A DNA stretch of 64,000 nt, from positions 34,704 to 98,703 of the forward strand of contig CALUUI010000005.1 of NCBI GenBank assembly GCA_944323925.1, read 5' to 3'. The notes under the pieces are model-generated. The model was not told the DNA's origin. It saw only the letters and a program-made list of their open reading frames with translations, and ran no database searches. Shown here one piece after another: positions 1 through 7,433 of the stretch. Within the stretch, counting starts at the first letter, position 1, and each line of letters begins with the position of its first letter. Made by a program: the position numbers and the translations under genes. The DNA comes from Candidatus Gastranaerophilales bacterium. Lineage in GTDB: Bacteria; Cyanobacteriota; Vampirovibrionia; Gastranaerophilales; Gastranaerophilaceae.

Positions 1-361
1 ATTCATTTTGATAAACTTTTACATCCAACTGAATTGACTGCTCAGAAATTTGAGATGTATTTGCAACCTTTGTAACAACATTAAAGGGAATTACTGTAGT
101 TACTGTTCTTATCCTTGATTCTGTATCGATAATCTTTAAGGTTCCATACATTTTACCTTGTTTTAATTTTGATGTAACTTCATTCGATAGAATAATTTCA
201 ATATACTTTGCCGATAAATCCGGATAAAGAAGTTCAATATTATCAATTTCAAAAACAGCTTTAAATCCGGCTAAATTTATATCTGTATTAAAATTAACTA
301 CAAGATATTGATTATCCATGAAATCAGTATCATCGCCTTTTACAATTGTAATATATGCCAT
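1..361 (-). CDS. Phage tail/baseplate-associated protein, partial (3' end outside window)
   Basis: The reading frame opens at an ATG at 361 and stays open to the window edge, so at least 120 residues are visible and the C-terminus is missing. The start is preceded by a GGAG-type ribosome site. The N-terminus (MAYITIVKGDDTDF, then a beta-rich stretch) resembles the N-terminal beta-sandwich seen in upper baseplate/fibre-attachment proteins (BppU-like), but this is a weak impression. It is the most promoter-distal gene seen in the prophage cassette and follows the receptor-binding fibre, so a role in the tail tip is likely by position. The exact function is not recognised. Confidence 0.6.
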   Translation of the reverse strand, partial: MAYITIVKGDDTDFMDNQYLVVNFNTDINLAGFKAVFEIDNIELLYPDLSAKYIEIILSNEVTSKLKQGKMYGTLKIIDTESRIRTVTTVIPFNVVTKVANTSQISEQSIQLDVKVYQNE

Positions 362-380
362 ATTTTCTCCTTTAAAAAAT

Positions 381-956
381 TTAATTATCCTCTTGCTTAA
401 TCATTCCGCAAACTCGCCAATAAACTCCGCCGCCACCATTATCACGACCCGCGGTTATTGTTATTGTGGTTGTACTTGCAATCTTTGCACCTGCTATACC
501 TATATCCCAGTTTCCATTTGTATATGATTTTATACAACTTACATAGACTGAAGCATTTGTATTCGCTAATTTCTTAAATAAGGTCACATTTTTAGAGGTA
601 CTATTCATTGCAACATACCCTCCTTGCTCACACCAACCATCTGAATATAACCTATACCAATTTTGACCGGAGCAATAGGATTCTTTTACATACGCTGCAC
701 CTATTGTTGTTTTTATTTCTTCTATGTCTGTAACTACATTATCTATATTTTTCTGCAATTCTTCATTTGCAGCATTTGCAGCCTCGTTATTTGAAGATAC
801 AATCGCCGATAATGATGATATACTCCCTGATAACGTTGTTACATTTGTATTTAAACTTTGCGAAACTGACGAAATCTTATCATCTAAATATTGAAAATTG
901 TTATTTACAACTTCAGATGATGCTACCGAGCCATATTCTATATTTGTTAAAGCCAT
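381..956 (-). CDS. Phage tail fibre / receptor-binding protein
   Basis: 191 residues. The N-terminal half (about residues 8-85) is a Ser/Asn-rich heptad-like coiled coil, as in trimeric fibre stalks. The C-terminal half has the motif WYRLYSDGWCEQGG, which recurs in many phage fibre tips, and ends in a Gly-rich beta segment (GGGGVYWRVCGM). This layout fits a short trimeric receptor-binding fibre. The neighbours are a holin-like gene upstream and another tail gene 19 bases downstream, all on the same strand. The receptor cannot be read from the sequence. Confidence 0.75.
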   Translation of the reverse strand: MALTNIEYGSVASSEVVNNNFQYLDDKISSVSQSLNTNVTTLSGSISSLSAIVSSNNEAANAANEELQKNIDNVVTDIEEIKTTIGAAYVKESYCSGQNWYRLYSDGWCEQGGYVAMNSTSKNVTLFKKLANTNASVYVSCIKSYTNGNWDIGIAGAKIASTTTITITAGRDNGGGGVYWRVCGMIKQEDN

Positions 957-976
957 TTCATTTCCTTTCTTGCAAA

Positions 977-1213
977 CTATTCTCTGCCATTCATTATTAC
1001 GTCATATATTTTGTCTATTTTGGATTGAATATCCGTAAACTGTGCTTTTAAATCCTTAAAAGAACTCCAAGTCACATATTTCCTTTCTACATTCTCTAAT
1101 ATCTCTCTGTGTTTTTTTTCTAATTGTTCAGGAGAAACAAGAAGATGCTGCTGAACTAAAAATATAAAGACACAGATTATTACAGGGGCATATTCAAGAA
1201 CTCTATCTTCCAT
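977..1213 (-). CDS. Small membrane protein, holin-like (BhlA/XhlA type)
   Basis: 78 residues. One hydrophobic helix near the N-terminus (about residues 9-25, APVIICVFIFLVQQHLLV) is followed by a charged coiled coil (residues 29-75). That is the layout of BhlA-type holins and of haemolysin XhlA-like proteins, which open the inner membrane so that the endolysin can act. The endolysin gene lies 2.6 kb upstream in the same cassette. It ends with TAG, which shows that TAG is a normal stop in this phage. A spanin or a structural membrane protein is the alternative. Confidence 0.5.
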   Translation of the reverse strand: MEDRVLEYAPVIICVFIFLVQQHLLVSPEQLEKKHREILENVERKYVTWSSFKDLKAQFTDIQSKIDKIYDVIMNGRE

Positions 1214-1221
1214 AATTCCTC

Positions 1222-1890
1222 TTACTTGGCTTTTGTAACCCCACCTGTATATAAAGATGCAGCTGTCGTCAATGTATCACCCAACATATCCAAGTAGTCT
1301 TTTGCGCCATAATTTTGTGTATTTGTAGTTGAACTTGACATATTACCGACTTTTTCGGCATTTGAAGCACTTGTATTAAGTGACTGTGACTGGTTATTAG
1401 AGATTACGTTGTAGCCGTTAAGATACATATTCATTAAATTAGACAGTATATTTGCAGCATTATCTTGAGAAGATGACATTAATTCCATTGTGTAATCTGA
1501 TATGCTATCATTGATATTTTCTTGCATATTGTTATACATATCAGTCGCTTGACTTGAACGTATCATATTTCTTTGTGACAGCGGATTAATAATTTGATTT
1601 TCTAATGTCTTTTCAGCTTCTTCATTAAGATTTTTTGTAAAACTGTCTAACTTCGCCTGATTTGTAGCATCATCTATGCTTGGATTTAAGTAATTTTGCA
1701 ATAATGTAGAAATATTATCATTAACAAAATTATTAATACTTTCAAACGCACTTCCTTCTGCAAAAGCTGAATTTGTACCATTGTTTGTTGTAGTAGATGT
1801 TACATAGGGATTGGAAGTTGTAGTATTTCCAAGAATATTTTTACTGCTTGAATTTGTTGTTGATGAACTGTTAGATGATTTACCACCCAT
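1222..1890 (-). CDS. Candidate phage internal virion/DNA-ejection protein
   Basis: 222 residues, very rich in Ser, Asn and Thr, with no signal peptide. It starts MGGKSSNSSSTTNSSS, has a helical middle (about residues 50-165) and a weakly hydrophobic Ala/Gly stretch near the end (residues 195-218). Low-complexity, helix-rich proteins placed after the tail nozzle in podoviruses are often ejection proteins that leave the capsid with the DNA. Position and composition support that idea, but no motif proves it. The gene ends 8 bases before the holin-like gene and starts 1 base after the GNAT-like gene ends, so they are co-transcribed. Confidence 0.5.
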   Translation of the reverse strand: MGGKSSNSSSTTNSSSKNILGNTTTSNPYVTSTTTNNGTNSAFAEGSAFESINNFVNDNISTLLQNYLNPSIDDATNQAKLDSFTKNLNEEAEKTLENQIINPLSQRNMIRSSQATDMYNNMQENINDSISDYTMELMSSSQDNAANILSNLMNMYLNGYNVISNNQSQSLNTSASNAEKVGNMSSSTTNTQNYGAKDYLDMLGDTLTTAASLYTGGVTKAK

Positions 1891-1891
1891 T

Positions 1892-2278
1892 TTAATTTTC
1901 TCCTTTCATTTTTACATAAGTATTACTGTTAACTTTTTTAAATCCGGCTCTTAGCAAACAAATTGCAGCCGTTCTATGCGGGGTTTGCGCCCAAATATCA
2001 CAATTAAACCAATTTTTTGCAAGTTTTAAACACTCTATGTTTTCTAAATGACAATGCCGATTTGAATAACCATTTACATACAATTTGTTGTCCTTTAAAT
2101 AAAAATAAAGACATCCAATAAACTTATTATCTTTTTCTCTTATAAATGAATAGAAAAAAGTTGTTTTAAGAATATAATCAAAATCTTCAATATCATCTAC
2201 TTGAGAGAGGTTTTGAATATAAAGTTGTTTGCATTCGAGGTAATTAAAACCAGGGTTTTTAGGTATTAAAACTTTCAT
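1892..2278 (-). CDS. GNAT-like protein in the phage tail/ejection block
   Basis: 128 residues. A GNAT-type core is suggested by a central beta hairpin (KFIGCLYFYLKDNKLYVNGY) and by the C-terminal helix-strand signature (TAAICLLRAGFKKV), as in acetyltransferases. The acetyl-CoA loop is not clear. Internal virion protein gp13 of T7-like phages belongs, as I recall, to a GNAT-related family, and this gene sits in the equivalent place between nozzle and ejection-type genes. It is therefore either a structural gp13-like protein or an active acetyltransferase. It touches the nozzle gene without a gap. Confidence 0.55.
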   Translation of the reverse strand: MKVLIPKNPGFNYLECKQLYIQNLSQVDDIEDFDYILKTTFFYSFIREKDNKFIGCLYFYLKDNKLYVNGYSNRHCHLENIECLKLAKNWFNCDIWAQTPHRTAAICLLRAGFKKVNSNTYVKMKGEN

Positions 2279-3823
2279 TTATCTTTGTTTAACCTTAATA
2301 TTTGAGCATTCAAGATTTTTTATACAAAATTCTTCACCAGCCTCTTGATTGAAAAAAGATATGTCCATAGTGTTAAACATAGCGGGCGGAAGTTTTACTA
2401 TCGAATTTAAGACCTTGGGCGGATAGGTAGATATATCCCAATGCCCAATATCCCAATAAAGTACATTTTTAATAGAATCCGCTGCTATATACCTTATTTT
2501 AGCGGGCTTTAAGGTATCATAATTCTTTTGATACTTAACATAAAACCGATTATCGTAAGATAAATCCAAAGTTACTCTTGGCGGATAATAAAATATTTTC
2601 ACTGTATTATCAGAACCCAAGTTTACAGATGTACAGTTATAATAAGATTGGATAAATTGTCCGTTAAAATCACTACCTGAGTATTCTTCATAAATATCGG
2701 CACCTGCTGAGTAAAATATTTCATTTATTGTTTTAAAACAATTTATTTTTTGAGATTTTCGTTTAACCCAAGATTCTCTTATACAGTCATAAATCATAAT
2801 CTGAGAATAATAATCATCATTTGTCGGAGTCAAAAACCAAATCTCATTTCTGTCTTTAGTAACAATAGAATCCATTCTGCATTGTGAAATTTTTTCTAAC
2901 GGAATTGAAACAAGCTCCTCTTGGATTTCTTCAGCGATATTTTTTCCAATAATTTTATTTCCTGCCATCTCTTGATTAAAAGTAAAAATACCTTTTTTGT
3001 TATGGTCGTAGAAATATAGCTTAACCCCATGAAAAACTAATGATTTATCTGAGGCACACCCTCCAGGTGACTCTTCTGAAACCACAAACCCATAATCAGA
3101 TGCCACACTGACAAGAGCAGAACTATCTGAATGAAACACAGCAAGAGAACCCAAGTATGGATAGATTGCCGTAATTGGTTTAACAAATTCTATATATCCT
3201 GCAGAAGTTACAATTTCAGCGTCAGAAGTCGAAAAATCATAAATATTTTCTTGAACTGAATACCAAAGGACTTTACCGTCAAAAACCCAAAGCCGTCCAT
3301 CAAAATTAACAATTCCCATTCCTAAAACAGAACGTTCATCCATATCTGTTAAATTCATGTCAACGACCTCGGACAAAGTACCTTCTTCATCTACCGCACC
3401 AAGTTCAATGGATAACATTTCCTTAGAATTTGAAAAAACAAATAAATCTGACCACCCCTGTGAAAAATCACAACCACAAGATTTTCCACTAACGGTTAAA
3501 CCTGATTTCTTTAACTGCAATTCATTAGAGGCTACATTAAATAAATAAATTTTTCCTTCATCATTATTTTCAGTATGAACAAAGAAATTATGAACACCAT
3601 TTTGAACACTGTCAAAAATATTTATAACTGTTTCATCTTCAGGGATTAAGCCACAAACGGATACATTACCTTTAACAGTTCTTATACCAACCCCGGAATT
3701 AGAATTTGTTGCAAACAATTCAACATTTTGCATATCGGAAGCTGATATTTCTTTAGATGAGAAAACAGATTCTTGACGTTTTATGCCACTAAATTTATTA
3801 CAAATAAGAGATGTATATTTCAT
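2279..3823 (-). CDS. Phage tail nozzle / stabilisation protein (P22 gp10 or T7 gp12 type)
   Basis: 514 residues, close in size to P22 gp10 (about 470) and shorter than T7 gp12. The sequence is made of repeated beta strands with aromatic and Gly-Asp turns (for example KIYLFNVASNELQLKKSG and IWFLTPTNDDYYSQIMIYD), consistent with a beta-propeller nozzle. The family sits below the head-tail adaptor and plugs the podovirus portal. Here it lies downstream of the adaptor with only the endolysin gene between. The assignment is by fold-like pattern and gene order, not by a diagnostic motif. Confidence 0.7.
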   Translation of the reverse strand: MKYTSLICNKFSGIKRQESVFSSKEISASDMQNVELFATNSNSGVGIRTVKGNVSVCGLIPEDETVINIFDSVQNGVHNFFVHTENNDEGKIYLFNVASNELQLKKSGLTVSGKSCGCDFSQGWSDLFVFSNSKEMLSIELGAVDEEGTLSEVVDMNLTDMDERSVLGMGIVNFDGRLWVFDGKVLWYSVQENIYDFSTSDAEIVTSAGYIEFVKPITAIYPYLGSLAVFHSDSSALVSVASDYGFVVSEESPGGCASDKSLVFHGVKLYFYDHNKKGIFTFNQEMAGNKIIGKNIAEEIQEELVSIPLEKISQCRMDSIVTKDRNEIWFLTPTNDDYYSQIMIYDCIRESWVKRKSQKINCFKTINEIFYSAGADIYEEYSGSDFNGQFIQSYYNCTSVNLGSDNTVKIFYYPPRVTLDLSYDNRFYVKYQKNYDTLKPAKIRYIAADSIKNVLYWDIGHWDISTYPPKVLNSIVKLPPAMFNTMDISFFNQEAGEEFCIKNLECSNIKVKQR

Positions 3824-3837
3824 AATAAAAATCCTTT

Positions 3838-4305
3838 TTAATAATTGTTTTGAATAAATTTTTCAAGTCTGCAAATTCGATTTAGCCATCCTTTAAGAAA
3901 AACCTTTTGAGAAGAGTTTCTCTGTGCAAACTCAATATATTTATCTTTTCTGAGTTTTAAATATTTATTAATATCTTTTGAGGATAGAACCAGAAAATTA
4001 TTAGCCCTTGATATGCCCATATTAACAGCAGTGTCAAAATGGACAAGCGCAAGCCTTTCATCCTCAAGTTTATCTGCACCTGAAGCCTGATAATATTTTT
4101 TATAATAAATTTCGTCAATTTCTTCAGATGTAATATCCTTAACTGATTTCACCTGCAAACCTTTAGATTTTCTATACAAATCGTATGTGGATTTAGTAAT
4201 TCCAAAATTTGTTTCGCCACCCAAATCATTTGGGTTATTAACATACCCACCTTCAGATAGGAGAATAAAATCTAAGGCTTTTTTAAACTTCTTATCATTT
4301 ATCAC
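3838..4305 (-). CDS. Phage endolysin, glycoside hydrolase family 108 (N-acetylmuramidase)
   Basis: 155 residues when begun at the GTG at 4305. That start has a strong GGAGG eight bases upstream, and the protein then begins VINDKKFKKALDFILLSEGG, as this family normally does. A longer open frame reaching 4443 exists but would overlap the adaptor gene by over 100 bases, and I reject it. The signature SEGGYVNNPNDLGGETNFGI (residues 17-36) carries the catalytic Glu18. The enzyme cuts the glycan strands of peptidoglycan for lysis. No signal peptide is seen, so it needs a holin. It is unusually placed between adaptor and nozzle rather than beside the holin. Confidence 0.88.
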   Translation of the reverse strand: MINDKKFKKALDFILLSEGGYVNNPNDLGGETNFGITKSTYDLYRKSKGLQVKSVKDITSEEIDEIYYKKYYQASGADKLEDERLALVHFDTAVNMGISRANNFLVLSSKDINKYLKLRKDKYIEFAQRNSSQKVFLKGWLNRICRLEKFIQNNY

Positions 4306-4321
4306 GTATCCATCCTCCGCA

Positions 4322-4990
4322 TTAAAACGTAACTTTCCGCTGAGGATTAACCCCATTGGCATATTTAAGTAACAACTTATAAGCCTTCTCAAACTGTCGT
4401 TTATAGTTTGAATAATTTTCATCACTATCAGAGGCAATGGCATATAACATTGTTTTCGTTATCAGTGCGTTTTTAAACAAGTCTTCTAATTTTTCAGGAA
4501 CATCAACGCTATCAGAATCATTTTTTAACGAAAAAATCGACCCACCGTTTTCATCAGTACCAACTGCTAGAGTATAATATTCGACTTTCGCCTCATATAC
4601 TTTGTCTGGTACAGGATAAAAATAAAGACTCTGATTATCGATATAGAAATATTTTGGCTCGCCAACTTCGGCTTTCACAAGAGTTTTATCTTCTAAAAAT
4701 TCAAGATATCTACCGTCTATTGAAACACAATATCCTTTTTTACCATTAGAAACCCTCTCGACTATATTACCATCCGGCAAATTATACTCTTGTTCATTTC
4801 CCATCAAAATAATTTCTTCTATCTTTCTTCTAAATGAAAAATCTGTTGAACACCACAAATCAGAAAGAGCTTTGTTTATTGACGAAATTAAAACATTTTC
4901 AAATTCAGCCTGTGAATCAACCTCATCATCAAACATAGACCAAGCCTGAGAAGCAACACTGTTATATATATCTAAAAGAGTTAAAGTCAC
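4322..4990 (-). CDS. Phage head-tail adaptor (T7 gp11 / P22 gp4-like)
   Basis: 222 residues. It is helical at both ends with a beta-rich middle. It starts TLTLLDIYNSVASQAWSMF and ends with a long helical segment (about residues 165-210), matching the adaptor family that forms a dodecameric ring under the portal. The central part (EYNLPDGNIVERV, then strands with YFYPVPDKVYEAKVEYY) is typical of gp11-like connectors. Its start overlaps the stop of the preceding gene by four bases (ATGA), so the two are translationally coupled. The next gene is the endolysin, 16 bases on. Confidence 0.78.
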   Translation of the reverse strand: MTLTLLDIYNSVASQAWSMFDDEVDSQAEFENVLISSINKALSDLWCSTDFSFRRKIEEIILMGNEQEYNLPDGNIVERVSNGKKGYCVSIDGRYLEFLEDKTLVKAEVGEPKYFYIDNQSLYFYPVPDKVYEAKVEYYTLAVGTDENGGSIFSLKNDSDSVDVPEKLEDLFKNALITKTMLYAIASDSDENYSNYKRQFEKAYKLLLKYANGVNPQRKVTF

Positions 4991-5298
4991 AATAATTTCT
5001 CCTTTTTATTAACTTTAGATTTTTTAACTGTCTTTTTTTTAGCCTTAGGCTTTACAACCACTTGAGTTTCTGGCTTATCTTCAATATTTTTTTCAACGAC
5101 ATCACCAACAACCACCAGATTATATATATCTTTTGGGTTATTAACCGAAGGCTTTGGAGTTAAAAAATCAAGAATAGAATTATCTTTTAATCCGGAAATA
5201 ACCTGATAAAACTCAGGTTCTTGCTTTATGATTTCAATAGCCTTATCTTCCGGAAGAATGAAAATATTATTAGTAAGAATATTTTTAAATTTAATCAT
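4987..5298 (-). CDS. Hypothetical phage protein with Lys-rich tail
   Basis: 103 residues, not recognised. Residues 1-60 are mixed, and the last 25 are almost all Lys with small residues (KPKAKKKTVKKSKVNKKEKLL), as in nucleic-acid-binding tails or disordered linkers. It lies between capsid and adaptor genes, where podoviruses often carry a head-completion protein. Its last four bases overlap the adaptor start. It is the first gene after the terminator-like hairpin at 5315-5385. A good AAAACCTCC complement (GGAGG) lies just upstream of the ATG. Confidence 0.65.
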   Translation of the reverse strand: MIKFKNILTNNIFILPEDKAIEIIKQEPEFYQVISGLKDNSILDFLTPKPSVNNPKDIYNLVVVGDVVEKNIEDKPETQVVVKPKAKKKTVKKSKVNKKEKLL

Positions 5299-5314
5299 TT
5301 TTTAAAACCTCCAT

Positions 5315-5385
5315 AAAAAAAAGCGGAACGGAATTGAGAAGAGAGTATAAAAGAGCCTAATGAAAGATATAATTATCCGTTCCGC
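5315..5385 (-). terminator. Long-loop hairpin with U-tract inside the capsid operon
   Basis: On the minus strand GCGGAACGGA (5385-5376) pairs perfectly with TCCGTTCCGC (5332-5323), and eight Ts follow at once (5322-5315). The loop is 43 bases, long for an intrinsic terminator. It sits between the small head-protein gene and the next gene, where partial termination would make capsid transcripts more abundant than tail transcripts. Confidence 0.65.
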
Positions 5386-5398
5386 AAAAGAAGTAAAA

Positions 5399-5788
5399 CT
5401 ATGAAACAGGAACTAATCCGGCTCTCTTAGCAACAGCATAAATATTTCCTGCAAAAGTTCCTGAAAAGTCTAAATATAAAGACCCATCTCTATTTTCAAA
5501 TCTTGAAAAATCTTGGATTTGACAAACAGTAGTCGCATTTGCGTCAATATTTACAACTAAATCACCAAGCATAGAATTCGGATAAGTATCACCAGCTACG
5601 AACGTAACAGTTTCTGGTGTTGAAGCAGTATTTTCAATAACAATAGCAAGTGAATTATTTTTATTTTTAGCCACTTCTGCTATTTCAATACCGTTTGCAA
5701 CAGTAACTGTTTGGGGTTCAACCTTAGTGCTTGCAACCGATTGAGAATCCTCAACTTGAGGTAAATATACATTAATAATATCTCTAGC
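5399..5788 (-). CDS. Small phage head protein (decoration/head-fibre-like)
   Basis: 129 residues from the ATG at 5788 (MARDIINVYLPQ). This start has GGAG nine bases upstream, whereas an ATG at 5806 has no good site. The protein is beta-rich, with Val, Thr and Asn in alternation (PQTVTVANGIEIAEVAKNKN and ETVTFVAGDTYPNSMLGDLV), like small capsid decoration proteins. It directly follows the capsid gene and precedes a terminator, so it shares the high-expression part of the operon. No specific family was recognised. Confidence 0.6.
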   Translation of the reverse strand, partial: ARDIINVYLPQVEDSQSVASTKVEPQTVTVANGIEIAEVAKNKNNSLAIVIENTASTPETVTFVAGDTYPNSMLGDLVVNIDANATTVCQIQDFSRFENRDGSLYLDFSGTFAGNIYAVAKRAGLVPVS

Positions 5789-5828
5789 CATTTTATAAAT
5801 CTCCATTAATCAATAAAACAAATAATAA

Positions 5829-6725
5829 CTACGCCGCCGCTGAAAGTGATAAAGGCGCTTTAATCTTAACAGTACCCAACAAATCAGCACGAGGAGCACC
5901 AACACCGTATAATCCATAGCCTTTATAAGTAGAGTTAAAGTTCTTTTCAGGGATATAGAATTGAGTAGACATATCCGCTGAAACACCACCAGCAAGAGTT
6001 TTTCCTGCAACACCAAACAACGGATAAAATACACCATCTTCCGGTTGAGCAATATTATTAGAAGTATAAATTTCCCAACCGCAAAGTTTGCCGATATGAC
6101 CTTTTTCCATCTTATTATGACCTGATTCAACGTATTTTAAATCTTCTAGCTGACCAAGGTAGAATTGAAACTCTGGCGGAACAATACAAATCATAGAACC
6201 ATCTATCCAGTTGGTATGACCTTTTCCGTCACCTCTTTGGAATTTTGCTTGCATAATTGCTAAAATTTCTTTCGCATACTGAGCATTCAAAGTAATGGCT
6301 TCTCCGCCATCATCCAAGTAATGACCTGCTCTTGTATATAGAGACCCGAATGCGGTATCTACAGCTGCCGCAAATTGTTTAATTGCATCATCACAATATG
6401 CACGAGCAAGATTTAGTTGGGTATCATACGCGTCAGATTGTTCAATCTGCTTTTCTTCAACTGCTGATAACTCAAAATGGAAGGCTTTACCTTTATCCAG
6501 TTTTACTTTTGTAATAGATAAACCTGCTTCCTCTGCTTCGTGCAAGTCCCCTCCGTCATAATCATACATTGAAATACATGCCGGCATAATAATATCAATT
6601 TCATCACCTTTTCTAACATTTGGTTTTGATTCAGTATGAGCAAGTTTTCCGATTACAAGTTCATCATAAAAATATTTTTGCATTGATTTGTCTAAAATAG
6701 ATTGAATAATTTGTTGTACAGACAT
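5829..6725 (-). CDS. Phage major capsid protein, HK97 fold
   Basis: 298 residues. The sequence has the pattern of a short HK97-fold capsid protein without a long delta domain. It has an N-terminal helix and arm (residues 1-25) and an early extended-loop segment (KGDEIDIIMP). A long spine helix region follows (about 100-125, AYCDDAIKQFAAAVDTAFGS). A P-domain (CIVPPEFQFYLGQLEDLKYV) and a C-terminal beta segment (FGVAGKTLAGGVSADMSTQFY) complete it. It lies right after the scaffold gene, as expected. Capsomers of this protein build the icosahedral head. Confidence 0.85.
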   Translation of the reverse strand: MSVQQIIQSILDKSMQKYFYDELVIGKLAHTESKPNVRKGDEIDIIMPACISMYDYDGGDLHEAEEAGLSITKVKLDKGKAFHFELSAVEEKQIEQSDAYDTQLNLARAYCDDAIKQFAAAVDTAFGSLYTRAGHYLDDGGEAITLNAQYAKEILAIMQAKFQRGDGKGHTNWIDGSMICIVPPEFQFYLGQLEDLKYVESGHNKMEKGHIGKLCGWEIYTSNNIAQPEDGVFYPLFGVAGKTLAGGVSADMSTQFYIPEKNFNSTYKGYGLYGVGAPRADLLGTVKIKAPLSLSAAA

Positions 6726-6752
6726 TTTTAATTCCTTTCATTTAATGAATAA

Positions 6753-7394
6753 CTACATCAACTCATCAAGAGCCTTATCAAGTTCTTCAGGAGTCATATC
6801 AGTGAGCTTCTTTTTCTTTGACTTAAATTTTGCAGCATTATCACTACTATAAGCTAACAAGTCAGTCGCATTATCAGATTCTGATAAAATTGCCTCAGCC
6901 TTTTTAGCCTGAGCTAATCTTGAATTATGGTAATTATCAATAAGTTTTACTAATGTATCAACATCTAATTTATTACCGAATCCATCATAAGCAGTTTTAA
7001 GAATTTCTCTAAACTCTCTGTTCTTAAGATAATTATCCGTATTGTATTTTTCATCAATGTTTTTAACAAGATTTTGAAATTCATCAAGCTGTCTTTTACT
7101 TTCTCTGCAACGCTCAAGGTGATTTTCATATTCTTGAGCAATTTTTCGTAATTCACCAAGTTCTTTAGCTTGGATTCCAAACCTTCTTTGAAGCTCAATA
7201 TAGGCTTTTGATAGTTCTTGCGGAGATTTAAACTTACCACCGATTAAGTTTATATCTTCGTATTTTTGCGGAATATACTCCGCTTTTTTTTCAGAGCCGA
7301 CATTTTTAGAGGTTGAATTTTCTTCTAATACAGAAGGTTCAATAAATTCTAAATCATACGGTTTTTCCGAGTTTTGACTAAATTGTTTTAACAT
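6753..7394 (-). CDS. Phage scaffolding protein
   Basis: 213 residues from the ATG at 7394, which has AGGAGA seven bases upstream (an in-frame ATG at 7418 has no such site). It is highly charged and helical, with a coiled-coil centre (about residues 55-130) and a Lys-rich, acidic-ended C-terminus (KSKKKKLTDMTPEELDKALDEL), the usual capsid-contact end of scaffolds. A segment GGKFKSPQELSKAYIELQRR near residues 50-70 is typical of podovirus scaffold proteins. It lies between portal and capsid genes. It guides capsid assembly and then leaves or is degraded. Confidence 0.8.
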   Translation of the reverse strand: MLKQFSQNSEKPYDLEFIEPSVLEENSTSKNVGSEKKAEYIPQKYEDINLIGGKFKSPQELSKAYIELQRRFGIQAKELGELRKIAQEYENHLERCRESKRQLDEFQNLVKNIDEKYNTDNYLKNREFREILKTAYDGFGNKLDVDTLVKLIDNYHNSRLAQAKKAEAILSESDNATDLLAYSSDNAAKFKSKKKKLTDMTPEELDKALDELM

Positions 7395-7433
7395 AATTTT
7401 CTCCTTTCTAAAATTCAATACACAATTAATCTT

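Noticed and set aside
3838..4443. 201-residue version of the endolysin frame
   Set aside because: It overlaps the adaptor gene by 122 bases, and the GTG at 4305 has the good ribosome site and family-like N-terminus.
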